The notes: a model not told the origin generated them from the sequence alone. Positions 36,208 through 49,134 are shown, counted from the first letter of the stretch. The stretch: DNA of 64,000 nucleotides from Reticulitermes speratus (GCA_021186555.1 JAJKFL010000005.1:46371635-46435634); one strand, 5' to 3'. Numbers and translations are program-made.

Positions 36208-36512
36208 CTCTCCTCTGGAATGTGAAACCATGTATTCTGGTATAAATTTACCAACGTTTCAGAAGAACATGCAATTTGCGTCTTCAGGATAGAGTAAGCC
36301 ATGGGACAAAACCTAGGTACGATATAGGAACAGGGGAAAAGAACACGGTTTTGACAAAAATTTTTCCATGGCTTAGTCTTCTGCTCTGATGACTGAGGCA
36401 GCAGTTCTCCGGAAAGTCAGTAAATGTGTAACAGACTACACGGCGTCACATCTAAGAAGACGTTGTTCTTGACAGTCACAGCTATGAGAACCTCAAATCT
36501 AGCAATATATTC
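36208..36512. mobile_element. Foldback MITE family 1, long copy
   Basis: CTGGAATGTGAAACCATGTA, ACCAACGTTTCAGAAGAACA and GCGTCTTCAGGATAGAGTAA are mirrored by GACTGAGGCAGCAGTTCTCC, CACGGCGTCACATCTAAGAA and GACAGTCACAGCTATGAGAA. Confidence 0.7.
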
Positions 36513-36599
36513 AAGATCAGACATAAAAGTGAATAGTGAATGCTCACTACACTTCAGTTTTCACATCCTTTGTCTTTCCATCCGCTATCTAAAAAAACC

Positions 36600-37190
36600 A
36601 TTAAAATGAGCAAAACCATAACTTCGCCTGTTGTTTGGTATGGGTGTGAAACTTGGTCTGTCACATAAAAAGACGAATATACTCCCAGGATGTTCCAGAA
36701 CAGTTTGTTGTGGGAAGTATTTGGACCAAGAGGGAGGAAGCACCTGTGGGGGGGGATGTGGAGAAAACTGCACAGCAGCTTTATAATTTGCACCTCTCAA
36801 CAAATATTATTCGGGTGATCAAATAAGGGACACTAAGTGGGGTGTGGGGTGGAGAACGTAGAATGCACTCACGGAAAAGCAAAGGAAAAATGCATACAGG
36901 TTTTGGTGGGAACACATCAAGGTATGAGACTGCTTGCGAGACCTAGGTGTAGATGGAAGGATACTATTAAGTAGGAGCTTGACAAGAAGATGGAAGTACA
37001 TACATGTACGAACAATGAATTCATCTGGCAGAAGATATGGATAATCAGGAGGCTGTTGTGAATGCGTGGATAAACATCGGGGTTCCATAAATGCAGGGAA
37101 TTCATTCAGTAGCTGAGCAACTACCATATTAGAATCTCAGGAAAGACTCTTTTAGTCAGTTAGTTAATCAGTCAGTCCAGTCAATCGGGC
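36600..37190 (+). mobile_element. Decayed LINE 3' end, with GCETW box
   Basis: The translation shows VVWYGCETWSVT, then FQNSLLWEVFGPRGRKHLWG and WRKLHSSF, all typical of the reverse transcriptase C-terminal region of an arthropod LINE (YGCETW...ENRVLRRIFGPKR). Frameshifts and stops are frequent. The end has GGGTTCCATAAATGCAGGG and a CAGTCAGTCC tail like the copy at 11225, so both belong to one family. Confidence 0.7.
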
Positions 37191-37243
37191 AGTCAATAAC
37201 TCATAAAATAAACAAATGTTCCCCTGTGATAAAGCATTTAAGT

Positions 37244-37270
37244 GTATTATTATTATTATTATTATTATTA
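37244..37270 (+). repeat. (TTA)n microsatellite
   Basis: About nine units, near the end of the LINE fragment at 36600-37190. Confidence 0.92.
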
Positions 37271-37892
37271 AGTATGCTGTATGCTGGGTACAACAGTCTG
37301 ATCCCACAAGATACTAGCTGAATTTTGAACCTCACATACATCTCAATATTCCTGCTTTGCCTTAATTCGATATTAAATCCAAGCTGACAAAGAAAGACAG
37401 GGTAGGAACGGGGAAGGAAGCAACCTGGGTCCTCTGAATACACATCAGGTGCACTACTCTCTAAGCATCATCCTTCCACATGTCAGGCACATCTGTATCA
37501 TGTTAGCATTACAAATGGTAAAGGCCCATAATATTCCTCTCTCTTCCACCACATATCTGTGCTCTGCTTTCAAAACAAATTATTACATAAGGCAACAGCT
37601 GCACTACTTCTCTTCAAGCACTGACTGTAACATGATCCACTTCTTCACACTCTCTCAATTTATGTCACTGTGTTTTCTTGTTACAACATTTATACATAAT
37701 ACGGTACTGTAAAATGCATCAATTTCCAAATGATACAATTAAATAAACTGCTTAACAGTAAAAGTAGTAGCATGATTCACACCTTATTTCTTCTATTAAC
37801 ACTGTAATTTAAATTTTAACATAAAATTTTAAGAATGTATCACTCTAAGGTGCCAAGCATGCCTTTCATTAAGAGAACAAATACTTTTCAGT

Positions 37893-38065
37893 GTGACATT
37901 TGAGGTTGTCACAGTGGTGAAAATGAAGATTATGGTCTTCTGGGATGTAATACAGTGTAGTTTGGCAGACAGACTTCTCCAAAACGTTGGTACCTATCTA
38001 AAGAAATACATGGCATAACATCCCAGGAAACCATGATCCTAATATTTCTCAAGACTACAGCCAAT
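37893..38065. mobile_element. Foldback MITE family 1 copy with full left end
   Basis: GAGGTTGTCACAGTGGTGAA, TTATGGTCTTCTGGGATGTA and GTGTAGTTTGGCAGACAGAC give the left end. ACGTTGGTACCTATCTAAAG, CATAACATCCCAGG and a right end follow directly. The central hairpin is lost. The minus frame reads VSWDVMPCISLDRYQRFGE, another arthropod repeat phrase. Confidence 0.7.
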
Positions 38066-38284
38066 TTTGGTATGTTTATAACATATTTTGAAAAAAAAAC
38101 ATGATGATGACATAGACTCATTACACATTCTTTGATGATTATACAGAAGTTAATAATAAAATGGGATGAAAATACAGATTATTACACTTAAAAACACTAC
38201 ATCCCCATATATATAAAACACAAACAATGGCAAATGAACCATTCTGGCAGAAACTCCAGTAGCTTCATTGTCAGCCAATAAAAA

Positions 38285-38395
38285 CAGGGAAAGGTGTGCC
38301 TGGCAACTTAGAGATTAAGAGCACCTGACATGTAATCAGGTGATCCAGGTTCAAGTCTTGCCCAAGTTATCTTAATATTCAGTCATATATATAAA
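38285..38395 (+). mobile_element. SINE or tRNA-Thr-like pseudogene
   Basis: CCTGACATGTAATCAGG can form a 5-bp anticodon stem with loop CATGTAA (anticodon TGT, threonine type). It is followed by a T-arm-like CCAGGTTCAAGTCTTG. The 5' acceptor strand does not pair with the 3' side, so it is a derivative rather than a working tRNA. An ATATATAAAAAAAAAG tail follows. Confidence 0.55.
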
Positions 38396-38889
38396 AAAAA
38401 AGAAGACAACACAAACTGCAGAAATGACAAACATGAGCAAATCTTGACTTGACAACTATGTTATTAAACATTGTTACAATTTCAATAATTCATCATCACA
38501 TGCACAGTAACACCATCTACCACACTAACAGAACAACATTACAGTGCAATGTAAGAAATATTTTAGATCATGGATCTCAACCACATAATAAGGTGTATAA
38601 TATTAGGTAAGAAAACTTGTACTCATGAACCAGCAGTTCTCAAACCAGCCACTACAGGTTACTATGAAGCACAGGTGCCCTAGCTGAAACTGGTATACTT
38701 GCTTGCTAATTTTTAAGCACACCTACAATATCTAAAGCACACACACTCTTTATGGCCTGCAATGCACTTTATCAATAATCTATAATGTTAAACAGAGTAA
38801 TTGGAACGTCATAGAACCAACACTTCTCATCTGCCTTTCACAGAGATAATATGAAATCATTAAAGAAAGCAATGCAAGGGGCAAAACTA

Positions 38890-39085
38890 ATACTTCCTAA
38901 AATGGGGGAGAAGGAGCAATATGTGAAAGAGGCAGAGGATTAGGGAAGAAGTAGAAGAATAAGCAGAAGAGGAAGGAGAAAGATCAAGGAGAACAAGGAA
39001 ATGGAGGAGCAAGAGACAAACAGGAGGATAACAGGAAAAGAGGGGAGGATAAAAGGGGCAGAAGGAGAAAAAGGAAAACCAAAAA
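38890..39085 (+). repeat. Purine-rich tract, about 195 bp
   Basis: Almost entirely A and G, with motifs GGGGGAGAAGGAG, AAGAGGAAGGAGAAAG and GAGGGGAGGATAAAAGG and few pyrimidine interruptions. It has no simple period. In kazrin RNA (minus strand) it is a polypyrimidine tract. Confidence 0.85.
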
Positions 39086-39959
39086 TATGAACTTCTAACT
39101 CATCTCACTCTAAAAGTGAATTATGTTATGTGATTTTGGATAATAAGTAGACTATTAATGTTAGACTCAGATCAAATGTTTCTGCAAATAAATTGATACA
39201 GAACATTAAAAAAGTGTAAATCTTCATCCTCCTGATTGACATATTTTATCACATATCATCAGTAACATACAAAAATGTTGAACTCAAAGATCAGTTAATT
39301 GAATTCTACATTGTGTGTACATCAAACTTCACTACAGCAATAACACAATGTTAACATTTATTTTCAAGCACTGAGTTTCATTTCTATGGTGGTGTATTTT
39401 CATTACTTTAAGTCAAATGTGTCACAATTCTTTTATGAGGAACTCCACAAAACATACTGGTAATTAAGAATAAAAAAATTCACATTTATATCCTAACTGT
39501 TGTAGCCAACCTGATATCAAAGATATTCATGCTATTAAAACACATAATATTATACACCTCATTAAAGAAAAAAGAAGTTTGTAAAACTGTCACTATTTTA
39601 TGCATCTGATTCTGATTCAACTAGATAACTAATTCCTTTGCAGTAAAAGACAACTGCATAACATTTTAAATTACACATTTGTAAGATCAGTTACTTGTTC
39701 TGAATGAATAAGATACTGTTTAACAACAGAATAAACAAAATTCCTGCAGCCCCATCCCACAATTTATGATAAAAAAAGACAGTAACATAGATTTCCACTA
39801 CTCATATTCCTCAGTACTGTGATCACTTACAGCCCTTATATCCCGAGAATTATAAACAGAAAGAAATTTAATGAATAAATAACATTTGGGTACAATACAG
39901 ATGCATTAGATTTTACGGTAGTATTTGTAACTACTATACAATGCCTGTTTAGAATTCAG

Positions 39960-40130
39960 GAAGTGTGTACACATTGAGGCCATTTGATAATTAACACTAT
40001 TTTTATCATACTAATGAGTGAAACTATCCACATGTCAGGCCTTCTGATGATTGTATATCGGTCACACACAGTCTCTTACAGGTGAAAGTATCTACATTTC
40101 AAGGCCACCTGATAACTAATGTCACTTGGC
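39960..40130 (+). repeat. Diverged tandem repeat, about 65-bp unit
   Basis: Three related blocks contain ATTGAGGCCATTTGATAATT, ATGTCAGGCCTTCTGATGAT and ATTTCAAGGCCACCTGATAA. The second and third are preceded by GTGAAACTATCCAC and GTGAAAGTATCTAC. Confidence 0.6.
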
Positions 40131-40569
40131 AGAAAATGATAATAACTACATTCTCTGTGAGTGAATAACATACACAACTAGCCAATAAATCATAAATGTT
40201 CTCCTGTTATACATAAAAATTCTGGGCATGCTTATAAACAATGCAGCAAATATTTTTAGTCAGTAAGAAAGTGTGACATTTTTTCATAATGACAGTTACA
40301 AAACTTCGTTTCCCGGTTGAGTTTCAGTACAACCTCTGTTCAGTGCATTAAATGGCCTAAGTGGATAAAACAAATAATCCCACCTTTCAACAAAGTATCA
40401 AATTAGACTACTTCATCCTTGGTATCACACAGGCTGATGAAATGTATGCTATGGTAATTGTTCAATCTGATGCAGAATGTGTCTGTAAAGTAGTCATCTT
40501 CAATACACATGAACAGAAGAACTGATGAAATTAAATACTGATGTTAAAATTATGAGCATAAAATATGAT

Positions 40570-40810
40570 CAGTCTTGTGAGACATGGCGCTGTACAATCT
40601 GACAGGACGCTGCTGACGTTTCAGAGGATCCTACTGCCTACATTATACCCTTAATATAGAATGTGGCAGGTCCCTCCAAAACGCTGGTTACCTCTCTACC
40701 AGCTTACATGATGTCACATCCCAGAAGACCGCAATATTAATTGATTTTAGCATTACAAAATCATAATCTTAATATTCACTGCCTTTAACAACCTCATATC
40801 TCATGTGTTA
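40570..40810. mobile_element. Foldback MITE family 1 copy
   Basis: GACGTTTCAGAGGATCCTAC, then GGTCCCTCCAAAACGCTGGT, ACATGATGTCACATCCCAGA and ATCTTAATATTCACTGCC. The right end is partly duplicated, because the AATATTAA block occurs twice. Confidence 0.6.
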
Positions 40811-41469
40811 GGTGCAATAATATGATATGATTACCATATAAATTGGATTTCAATACAGAGAAGCACGGGTGTTTGCTATCATCACTGTGTATAGTGAGAA
40901 ATGGGCCTTGATGAAGTACGATGCCAAACAAGGACCTGAAACCACCCTGTCACTTCATACATAACATGGTAATTCAATATATTTTAACCATCTACCAAAT
41001 TCTACTACACACTATCAAATTTTCACAGGATTATAGACTGGGTTTCCTCACCTTTGCTGCTGTGAAATTGTGAGATCTTGCCTTTGAAGGGGGGCAGTAA
41101 GTGTGGTAAGCACAACACTCACGTAAGTATAATAAACAAATGTACACTAACATTGAACTTAAAAACACTAAGGAAATGTTTCCATACTTCAGTGGTTGAA
41201 TATTTGGAAAAATATATAGTTTAAATATACAAAACTGTAAATTTGCACCAAGTAATTTGGCTCAAGCATGGGGCTTGTGACTGGTATTCTAGAAAGTACT
41301 TAATTTGAACCTCAGTTTGGACACCAACTACCCGCACTGAGACTTGTGGTTGAACTCAGTTTCCGAACAAACTCTGGGATAGTACCTTGAGGTCGATCAT
41401 GACTCCATCATGCCATTTGACCCTGTTTAGTTTGCGCTACTGAGAACATCACTGAACATATCACAAATA

Positions 41470-41960
41470 AACATAATTTTGTCTGTAGTGTCATTTGGGT
41501 GTGATCTTGGTCTTTCGTACTGAGGGAAGATCAAAGACTGAGAATGTTTGATAACAGTGTGGTGAAAAGAAAATTTGGACACAGGAGGATGAAGAAGGCC
41601 AAACAATGCAGTGTTTCATACTTTGTACTCATTACCACGAATTTTTTGGATGATCAAATCATAAATTAGTTTGGCAGGGCATGCAACATGAATGAGATAG
41701 AAACAGAAAACTGAAACGGTTGTGATCAAATACCTGAAAGAAACAGATCACTAGTAAGAATCTGACATAGATGGAAGGGTAGCATTAAAACTGATCTTGA
41801 AAATACAGGCTGGTAGGTTGTGGAGTGGATTTATTTGCCCCTGAGTACAGAACAGTGGCAGTCCCTTGTGAACATGGTAATGAAGCCTTGGGTTCCATAA
41901 AATGCAGAAAATTTCTTGACCAGCTGAACAACTAATAGCTTCACAACAGTACTCTGTACT
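41470..41960 (+). mobile_element. Decayed LINE 3' end
   Basis: This piece follows the same order as the copy at 36600: a degenerate reverse transcriptase end, an AGATGGAAGGGTAGCATTAA stretch, then GGTTCCATAAAATGCAGAAA and TTTCTTGACCAGCTGA. No open frame remains. Confidence 0.55.
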
Positions 41961-43467
41961 GTTGAATTACTCACAGTTAGACTATATGATGAGATACATC
42001 AGACTAGTCTATAACTGAACACAAAGAGGGCAGTGCATTATAAATCCATGTATTCTCCTTCACAAATGTGACAGAGGGAGAAAATAGAAAATAACTAAGA
42101 GCAATGTAGGAATCAGAACCTCTTATTACTTATGTGCTCATGGAACACAAGGACAGTCTTATCACTTGTAGCATAGATGGACACCCTTCAGTTTAAGAAA
42201 TATAAGTTTATTGAGATAAATTAAGAGTACAGTAAATTTTTCATCATTGATTGTGTTTCCATACACAACAGCAAAGAGAAAAGAGAAAAGTGTAAAACGT
42301 AAATCAATAATACACAAAACAAGACAAAAATACAACAATAACAGTGGAATTTCAGTATATGTACATATTTTTTTTCAGAATTAATACAAAAAGAACCCTC
42401 CACTTACTAGTCCTACAACACAAATGAATGGTCTCTCTTATAGGAATAAATAAAGTGTTTGCTCAGGAATGAGGAAGCCCTTTTAAAGACACGTTGAAAG
42501 ACAGCTGGTCATGAAATTGAAGAATATGTACCTTTTCTTTGAAACATAAATGAATTCTTACTGTTCTTTAGACAGTGTTCAAGTCCTTGAATGATATCAA
42601 CTAGATCAACTATCACAAAAGTTAATCCTTGCACTTTGGTGAGCAGTGCTTATTGCGATGGCATTTCACAGAGCTCTGATATCACACAATCACACAACCA
42701 CTCATCTGCTAGCGTGTTGCATATCTCCATACTGAATCCAAACCATTACAAAATGTTAAAATAAGCTACAAGGCAGGAATACAAAAAGTATGAATGTTGA
42801 TTATTAAACTTTATCATCTGAAAGTAGGGGATTTTATGTCCACTGGTACAGTGACACTTGGAAGTAGTAGTATTATAACTGCACACATTCAGCATTTAGC
42901 CACCTGGGCTGCATGCATGTGCTGTTACAACAGTGCCGCAGCATGCCATGAATAAAAGTTAAAAAAAAACTCTCCTGTAGAGTATCAGAGTACAATACCG
43001 TATTTATCCGAATATACAATAACCTTCCCTCGCAATCTTCCATGTTCAGGAATTATAAGGAACTGTCCCCCCTTTCCAGATGATAAATGAGGAAAACTTT
43101 GTCCTACATAGATCATGTAACTGATACCAAACTTGTAGTGTTGTATTCAGTGGCACCTGCTTTTCCTTCGATATCAGAATTTCAATCTCTAATTTGTGTA
43201 CTGTTTTTGGATAAACAATATGCCAGATAAACTAATGAGAAGAAAACTCAGAATTATATTTTTAGATTAATCCATAAGTTGATATCATTTTCAAAATAAG
43301 TATCAATCAAGAGTGAGTGAGAAAATGAATTAAATTTAAATGTCTTTCATATACTTTGAAAGGGATAATTCTCTTTCAGTATGTTGCATGCTTCAGCTTT
43401 ATTTACATGTATTTGAACTGAGAGCAGCATACCTGAATCTAATGTAGGTTTTATGAAAGTAACTGTA

Positions 43468-43470
<3 letters not shown>

Positions 43471-43501
<31 letters not shown>
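43471..43501 (+). repeat. (GT)n microsatellite
   Basis: About fifteen GT units, followed at once by a short ACACACA. Confidence 0.95.
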
Positions 43502-43502
<1 letters not shown>

Positions 43503-43924
43503 CACACACAAATCATGAAACAAACACAACGTGATGATAAAAAAGCAATGAATATACCCATGCAAGCATTCAGGTTCTCTCTTTGGCATGTCTAGCCCAA
43601 CCATGTTACTAGTTGAAAAGCTTCCTGGCACTTCCTCATTCCAAATTCTGAATAATGTCTTCCAAGTATTTAAAATAAGTGGAGAGTCTTTTCATAATTG
43701 TGCTTATAATTTGTCCCTAATTGTCCATAGGTCCACACTCTTATTATCGTATGATCATGGTTACAAATATCCCAGAATATGGTATTGTTCAGTCAGCGGA
43801 CGTGAAGGAATATTGGAGATTGTGACAAGCCTGCTGAAGTGCTGTGTTTTATCACTTACAGCACTACAAGTATCATATTGTAGGAAAGCCCAGTGTTTCT
43901 CAAGCAATGTGCATTCCTCTTACC

Positions 43925-44070
43925 AATGATTCAGAGGAACCTGTTCCCTCCATCTTCAGGGTCCGCCCATCAATCCAGAAGATGAAAACGGCAAGTTCCT
44001 CTAACATGTTGGTACCTATCTAGCAAACTACGTGTCATCACATAACAGAGGACCATAATTTAGGTACTTC
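43925..44070. mobile_element. Foldback MITE family 1 copy
   Basis: GATTCAGAGGAACCTGTTCC and CTCCATCTTCAGGGTCC are mirrored by GAAGATGAAAACGGCAAGTT. ATGTTGGTACCTATCTAGCA follows. Confidence 0.6.
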
Positions 44071-44204
44071 ATGTACACGTTTGAAATAAACTGTCTAAAA
44101 TGTTTTGCAGTAAACAAAAATAGGAACCTCCTTCAAAGATCTGTAGATTATTTCACAATGAAGCAACAACTGCAGAGGGCATTTAGTGTCAAATGATGAG
44201 AGTT

Positions 44205-44370
44205 ATGATAAATAGTGAATTGAGAAGAACTGGAAATGAAACAATCACAAGGTGCTTCATGGAAATATCAACCAATTTTATTGGAAGAACAGAGGAAAAC
44301 CACCCAAACCTCCACCAGGTGGATTAGCATATGACCAACATCTTTAAAATTACCTAAGAACTGTTTGGGA
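44205..44370 (+). repeat. Dispersed arthropod repeat R, copy 4
   Basis: AGTGAATTGAGAAGAACTGG, TTATTGGAAGAACAGAGGAA and AACCACCCAAACCTCCACCA keep the family order. Confidence 0.5.
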
Positions 44371-45105
44371 AATAATGCAATAATGTGTAAATACATTCAT
44401 ATTCTTATGGACAAGAAAGTTATGTTATGATGACGTGACATCGCATTTAAGACTACAATTTCAGACTTTGTCCATCACAGGTTTTTTATACACATATAAA
44501 GATCACTAAGTTTTGGAATCCATCTCTACTTCCTTAAGGTGGACAAAACTATTTGAAAATATAAATATGTCACTGTCACCACGCATAATTGTCTGCTCAC
44601 AGATCACCTGGAGTTACATAGAGCTAGAAACAGGGGGCTATCCTAGCATGTTTAAGTTTGGTACCAAGACATCTGGATATGGAATGGGTTGGACTGATCT
44701 ATGTTTATAAACAGAGGCAGGGACTCTGAACTAGCCAGCCCTCATCTAATATTCTGAATCAAAAGGTGACTAAAAACATCATTCCTAACTTTCCACATCA
44801 CATCACTGTTACAGTTTGGCACTCTCACATGATTCTTAATTTTATGACATGCACTACACTATATATATTTTTAATTTTTATATTACAAAATATATCAAGT
44901 TTATGTTGCTGAAAAATAAAACTTTAAAAGTATCAAAATTATAACAAATTAATTTAACTTTTTATCAGAATTTAAATTAATCTAGGCTACCTGTAAAGAC
45001 CAGCTAACTTGTGTGTCTACTGTACAAACAGAATTTATACAGATTCACAAGAAACACTACCACAGTTACTCACTGCCTGAGGACTCCATACTATTTGATT
45101 AGTAA

Positions 45106-45137
45106 TGATAATGATATTGATGATGATGATGATGATA
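45106..45137 (+). repeat. (GAT)n microsatellite
   Basis: Imperfect GAT units: GATATTGATGATGATGATGA and on. Confidence 0.85.
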
Positions 45138-46844
45138 ATTATGGTGATGATATTAGTGACCTTTGGAATTTTCTCCTGCCCCTGTTTATATACACATTAA
45201 ACATATTCCATTGGCTCACATTGCCAATACAAACTCACGCATTAACATGAAATACTTAACAAAGTCATGTGAACTTTGGAGGGGAAAAAACTGAAAACTG
45301 TTGTCTAATCTGCTGCTGTTTGGTTTTTCGCTAGCTACAGAATTTTATTGCACAATTATTATTTACATTTTGTATGCCTGTTGGCGTCATATAACAGTAA
45401 AAGGTGATTCACAACGAGAAGTATATAAGATATTTGCATGATTATGAAACGGAAATGCAGCATGGAAATCTGAAAACTTGAGCTCAGTGAAAGACTTGCT
45501 TGAAGAACATCCCCCTCTGAATTCCATACCCAAGAAATTTGAAGAACTATTAGCACAGAAATGCTAACAGGAGCTTTTATTTAATAAAATTGTGATTATT
45601 TATATGTCCTCTTTTTAAACTTCTTTTTTGCTGATGTCCTCTGTTTCATGGTCAATAAGTGGGAAATGGCCTCTTGTCTTGTAACGGATATATGGTAACC
45701 CTAATTTAGTGTTCAGTCCTTTGTCTCTTATTGCTTGTGACAACAATCAGTGCAATCCACATTTAAGAAACACTCATGGACTGCAAAGTCAAACTGCATT
45801 ACAAATATAGTGATTTTTTTTTTTTGCTATCATTATTAGTACAGGTTTAATTCTGACTTTTACAAAACTGATCACTCAGTCAGGAGGTTCTATTATCAGT
45901 CTGCATATTTTGCACATTCCATCACTAAAGCATTATACTTCCACTGCCCACTTCACTGTATATCTGTTTTCTGTTCTATGTTTGAGCAGATTATCTCATT
46001 ACATGCCTTAACTTCTATAGAGTTTGTACCTTCAGTGAAATATATTACCATAAGGTTCTTACAAAACAACTTCAACTTCCAATTTATTTTCTTAAGTCTG
46101 TGGGGTTATATTTTCCAAGTATCACAAATAAAGAACATCTGTCTCAAAAGCCACGTTGACGTCTGCCAACAAAACATTAACAGGAGAAAATGATAGCTGA
46201 TAGACTAAAAAGAGACTTCCTACACTTCATACAACTGCTGGCATAATTTCTTCGTTCTACAAGCAAAGAAGCTAAACAGAACCATCCAAAATTAAAGATC
46301 TGTCACATATAGTTTGACCTAATTTATGCTGTGTAATCCTTTCACCCATAACATAATTGTTCTTGGCACTACGAATATTAATTAGGGATTTATAAATTAA
46401 TGAAGGTCAGGGAAAGTAGACACTAGTTTGTGGGATTGATCAGCATATTACAGTACTGCTGCAAGAATGAGATGTATAATGCTTTATTGAATGCTGACCC
46501 TTCATTCTGCAGTGGGGGCAAACAAGTACAGGAGAGGGCAGCAGAAATGTGTTCAACTTGATATGTCAGAATAAGCTACACTTTAGTGTAAATTGTGTAA
46601 TGAATACTTTCACTTTCTGCCTCAAGCATTCTCTTTGTTTAACAGGGTATAAATGTGCCCTCAGAAATTAACGACATTTTCAGTTATAAAGAATATCAAT
46701 GCATTTCGTAATTACATCTGGTGACAGCTAAGTTGGCTAAATTGATCTCACAAACACTGCTGCCAATTACTCAAACGCTGAAATTTTAACACCTCAAGCA
46801 CTTAACTCTCCTACATGACATTTAACAAGCACAGTAACGATTCT

Positions 46845-46920
46845 CACTATATCATACCCCAGCAGACAATAATCTTGACAGTCACTGCTGTTAGAACCTC
46901 AAATTTCATACATCTCGTAA
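46845..46920. mobile_element. Foldback MITE family 1, right-end fragment
   Basis: ATCATACCCCAGCAGACAAT, CTTGACAGTCACTGCTGTTA and GAACCTCAAATTTCA are the terminal right end only. Confidence 0.5.
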
Positions 46921-48584
46921 TTTATGACAATGTGCCACTATATTTTGTCAAAATTAATTACCATATCTACTGCCTCATAAGACTTTTTTCTGTGAAAAAG
47001 CCCCCAAAATCACCCTGTATCTCAACACTGGAAGGAGTGGTTTACCTAAGTAGGCTATAAATCTGCAGACATCATCTTCCTAATTATAGGGTGCATCTTA
47101 TCATTTCTAGCATTTTAGTAGGCAGGAAATACAGTATGTATAATAATTTTGTAGTGGCAGAACATAAAGATGCAGGTTTTAAAGTGAAGTATTTTGTATT
47201 TAATGCCATGATCATGCATTTTCATGAATATCCTAAGCATATACGTGAACACTATTTCCTGCTATCTTTGATTATTTTGTGAAAACTAATTTTGAATTTA
47301 CGTTCTTTGGATATTAAAATTACATAATAAATAAAATAAAGCAGAAAATAAATCGTTATTGTAGCACATGGCAGTACAAAGTAAAAGTGTGACTGTTACT
47401 GCTGAAAACATGTGGAATGAACCCACGAATATAGGGATGTTGAAGCAGGTGATTTGTGTTATGATCACTGAAATTTCAATACATGGAAGAAATGTCATTC
47501 CTCAGGGTCCAAAAGATGACGACAAACCTTAGGACTCAAAGCGTTAATGGGTAACCTTTTCAAGGAATTTGTTTTGCTTTAAACTGTACTCACACAATTT
47601 ATGTATAATTGACTCTGATTGATGTATTTATAATTTAATGATCTTATTACTCAAGGACAATATACCAATACATTCTGTCCTCATTATTTACAGAAATTTT
47701 ACTGTTTCAAAGCAGTGATATCGATACCGTATTGTACAGTTAAACATGTTGAAATTAACTGTTTCTTTCTTTACTACAGTTTACTGCCCACATGAAATCT
47801 TTACCAACCAGTAACTGGGTAGCCTATTATGTAGGCAGCATAAAATTGTACGTGTATGTAACTTATTTCCGAATTGGCTGCTAAATATAGTTAATACCTT
47901 ACAATAAGTGACATGGATTTAATTAATGCTCAGCTTCTTCCATTTCTGTCAACATTACATAAACATGCACCCCTGACTATGTTAATTTATGAACATATTT
48001 CTGCCAAAAAAAAGACAGGTGTGAGTAATCAGAGTTCTGCAACATCCCACCAATGCATATATGAGCATGACAGAGAAGCTTCCAATATTTTAAAATGAAA
48101 AGAACTGTCCAGTGACCAGGACAGAGTTTAGTCTTGCAAAGAACTGTCATAATATCAAACAGTTCTATGTGTGGAAAGTAATACACTGTATACCACATCT
48201 GATGCACTCATGACTTTATACAACAAACACCTACAGTTTTACACGCTGGAAAAATTTCTGTACATTGCATTTTGATTAACGACTTACTATAGTTTTGAGT
48301 GAAAATATGTTGTAGATTAAAATACAAGTGTGATGTATCTCTGAAAGTTGCTCTCTTGATGCATTAGTACCAAATTTTGGTTATATTGGAGAGACAATCT
48401 GGTTGGAATCTTTTCTTAAACAGGCAGGACGGAGAGCCAGACGGATCAAGTGAATCTATGGCTTAATTTGGGCTGCTGCAATGAATTTCCCAGAGGTTAA
48501 GTATCTAAAAGGAGAAGAAAGATAAGTTCAACATTCACATTGCCTATGGACTAACAGTTTTTAAGGAGAAATGTCTTGAGAATA

Positions 48585-49130
48585 GAAGCCCTAATAGTCA
48601 GTACTGAGGAGGTTGGTGTAGAAGTAAATGCTGAGAAAAGTCAGTATACATGTGTGTCTCATCCACAGAATGCAAGAAAAGATCACAACATAAGGACAGA
48701 TAATAAATCCCTGGAAAATGTGGCAAATTTCTAATGTTTGGGAATGACCCTAACAAATATCAAAACTGTATACATCAAGATAATTAGGAGCATATTAAAT
48801 TCAAGGCATTCCTGCTACCATCAGGTACAAAATCTTATGTCTGCTTGTTTGCTACATAAAAACATAAATATTAAAATATACAGAGCTATAATTTTGCCTC
48901 TTGTTTTTTATGCGTGTGAAACATTAAGGAAAGAACACAGGCTCAGTGTGTCTGAGAATAGGGCGCTGAGGAAGATATTCATGTTTGGGCCTAAGAAGGA
49001 GGACGCAATAGGAAGGGATGTAGAGGGACAAGAGGCAGGCTCGTATGAACATTTTAATAATCATTCAGGTTCAATAAAATTCGGGGAATTTCTTGACTAG
49101 CTAAGAAATTATTAGCTTCAAAGGAAGGCC
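48585..49130 (+). mobile_element. Decayed LINE reverse transcriptase fragment
   Basis: The translation includes EEVGVEVNAEKSQY, DNKSLENVANF, a break, FYACETLRKEHRLSVSENRA and LRKIFMFGPKKEDA. These match VNAEKTKYMVMS, KSFERVxxFKYLG, YGCETW and EHRLRVFENRVLRRIFGPKR of a common arthropod LINE. The final part, SGSIKFGEFLD, is its 3' coding end. One stop (after NF) and a shortened linker show it is inactive. It holds the longest open piece of this family here (48738-49100). Confidence 0.8.
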
Positions 49131-49134
49131 TCTG

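Noticed and set aside
38289-38360. Functional tRNA-Thr (TGT)
   Set aside because: The anticodon arm is good, but the acceptor strands do not pair and the T stem is degenerate. A SINE head or pseudogene is more likely.
43005-43060. ACCGTATTTATCCGAATATA resembling the end of a widespread MITE, with a similar sequence near 46960
   Set aside because: Only one end is recognisable in each case and no matching inverted end or duplication was found.
45359-45700. Possible remnant of a DNA transposase around ENLSSVKDLLEEHPPLN
   Set aside because: The fragment is too short and broken to assign, and no catalytic motif is visible.
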